Assembly (NCBI GenBank): GCA_964505325.1
Contig: CAZDHT010000051.1
Span: 1-24,542, forward strand
DNA length: 24,542 nucleotides
Source: CAZDHT01 sp964505325
GTDB lineage: Bacteria; Planctomycetota; PUPC01
Direction of reading: 5' to 3'
Notes under the pieces: generated by a model
Database searches by the model: none
Told to the model about the DNA's origin: nothing
What the model saw: the letters and a program-made list of their open reading frames with translations, nothing else
Position numbers and translations under genes: made by a program
Shown: positions 24,406-24,542 of the stretch, piece after piece
Layout of the letters: each line of letters opens with the position of its first letter
Position numbering within the stretch: the stretch's first letter is position 1

Positions 24406-24508
24406 GCTCTTCCATCGTAATCGCAACCGTGATCACAATCCTGATCGCAATCGCAGACACAGCCAGTAATTACGATTAGGATTACGAACAAGATTACGAC
24501 TGAAGAGC
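24406..24508. terminator. Long imperfect hairpin after the HEAT gene (possible terminator)
   Basis: Immediately after the stop codon, GCTCTTC-CA-TCGTAATC (24406-24422) pairs with GATTACGA-CT-GAAGAGC (24492-24508), 15 of 17 positions. Inside, degenerate TCGTAATC/TGATCGCAATC units face GATTACGA/CGATTAGGATTACGA units, extending the imperfect stem to roughly 45 bp. There is no terminal U tract, so it is not a textbook intrinsic terminator. It could be a mobile short repeat or a bidirectional end structure. The symmetry is clear; the function is inferred. The remaining bases to 24542 show nothing I can assign. Confidence 0.55.
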
Positions 24509-24542
24509 CGCCGGCACTTCTTCCCGCTCACAGGTGCTTCGT

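Noticed and set aside
24509..24542. The end of a convergent minus-strand gene at the right edge
   Set aside because: Only about 34 bases are available; a stop codon in one frame is not enough evidence.

Overview
The window is GC-rich, densely coded bacterial DNA, apparently from a draft or metagenome assembly because a 10-N scaffold gap sits at 247-256. Its gene content best fits a planctomycete or a relative: MoxR, DUF58, BatA-like, VWA/glutamine-amidotransferase-like and DUF4175-like membrane genes in a row, with a secreted coiled-coil protein, an NPCBM protein, alpha/alpha-toroid (prenyltransferase-repeat) proteins and a very large PQQ-type propeller protein. The phylum is inferred from content; there is no rRNA or tRNA to confirm it.

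Layout. (1) At the left edge, on the minus strand, is the 5' part of fmt (methionyl-tRNA formyltransferase). Its start is lost in the gap, and a sigma70-like promoter overlapping a short palindrome lies upstream. (2) Positions 391-20806 hold eleven minus-strand genes with gaps from an overlap to 136 bp, read as one operon of about 20.4 kb. In transcription order they are: PQQ-like double propeller, two toroid paralogues, MoxR ATPase, DUF58, BatA-like, VWA/GATase-like protein, DUF4175-like protein, Gly-rich coiled-coil protein, Gln/Gly-rich secreted protein, NPCBM protein. A promoter (TTGAAC-17-TAGAAT) lies just upstream of the first gene. (3) A 407-bp intergenic region, 20807-21213, holds that promoter and a MITE/REP-like inverted repeat. 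(4) On the plus strand are a GNAT acetyltransferase, a site-2-type membrane metalloprotease, and, behind a near-perfect consensus promoter, a HEAT-repeat protein with a YbjN/CesT-like C-terminal domain. A long imperfect hairpin follows the last gene.

How the genes may work together. MoxR AAA+ ATPases act with VWA-domain proteins as chaperone-like remodelling systems. Here the ATPase and DUF58 partner are predicted to be cytosolic. The BatA-like, VWA/GATase-like and DUF4175-like proteins are membrane anchored with large extracytoplasmic parts. At least six products carry signal peptides and consist of interaction folds (propellers, toroids, coiled coils, NPCBM). The simplest reading is a multi-protein cell-envelope assembly controlled by a MoxR/VWA module. 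The core is a known association; the full eleven-gene ensemble is the best candidate here for a poorly described system.

Two further points stand out. The toroid paralogues share a 506-bp block that looks identical by eye, flanked by clearly diverged ends, which suggests gene conversion or an assembly artefact. The coiled-coil protein carries two in-frame 12-bp GGGE/GGGK minisatellites.
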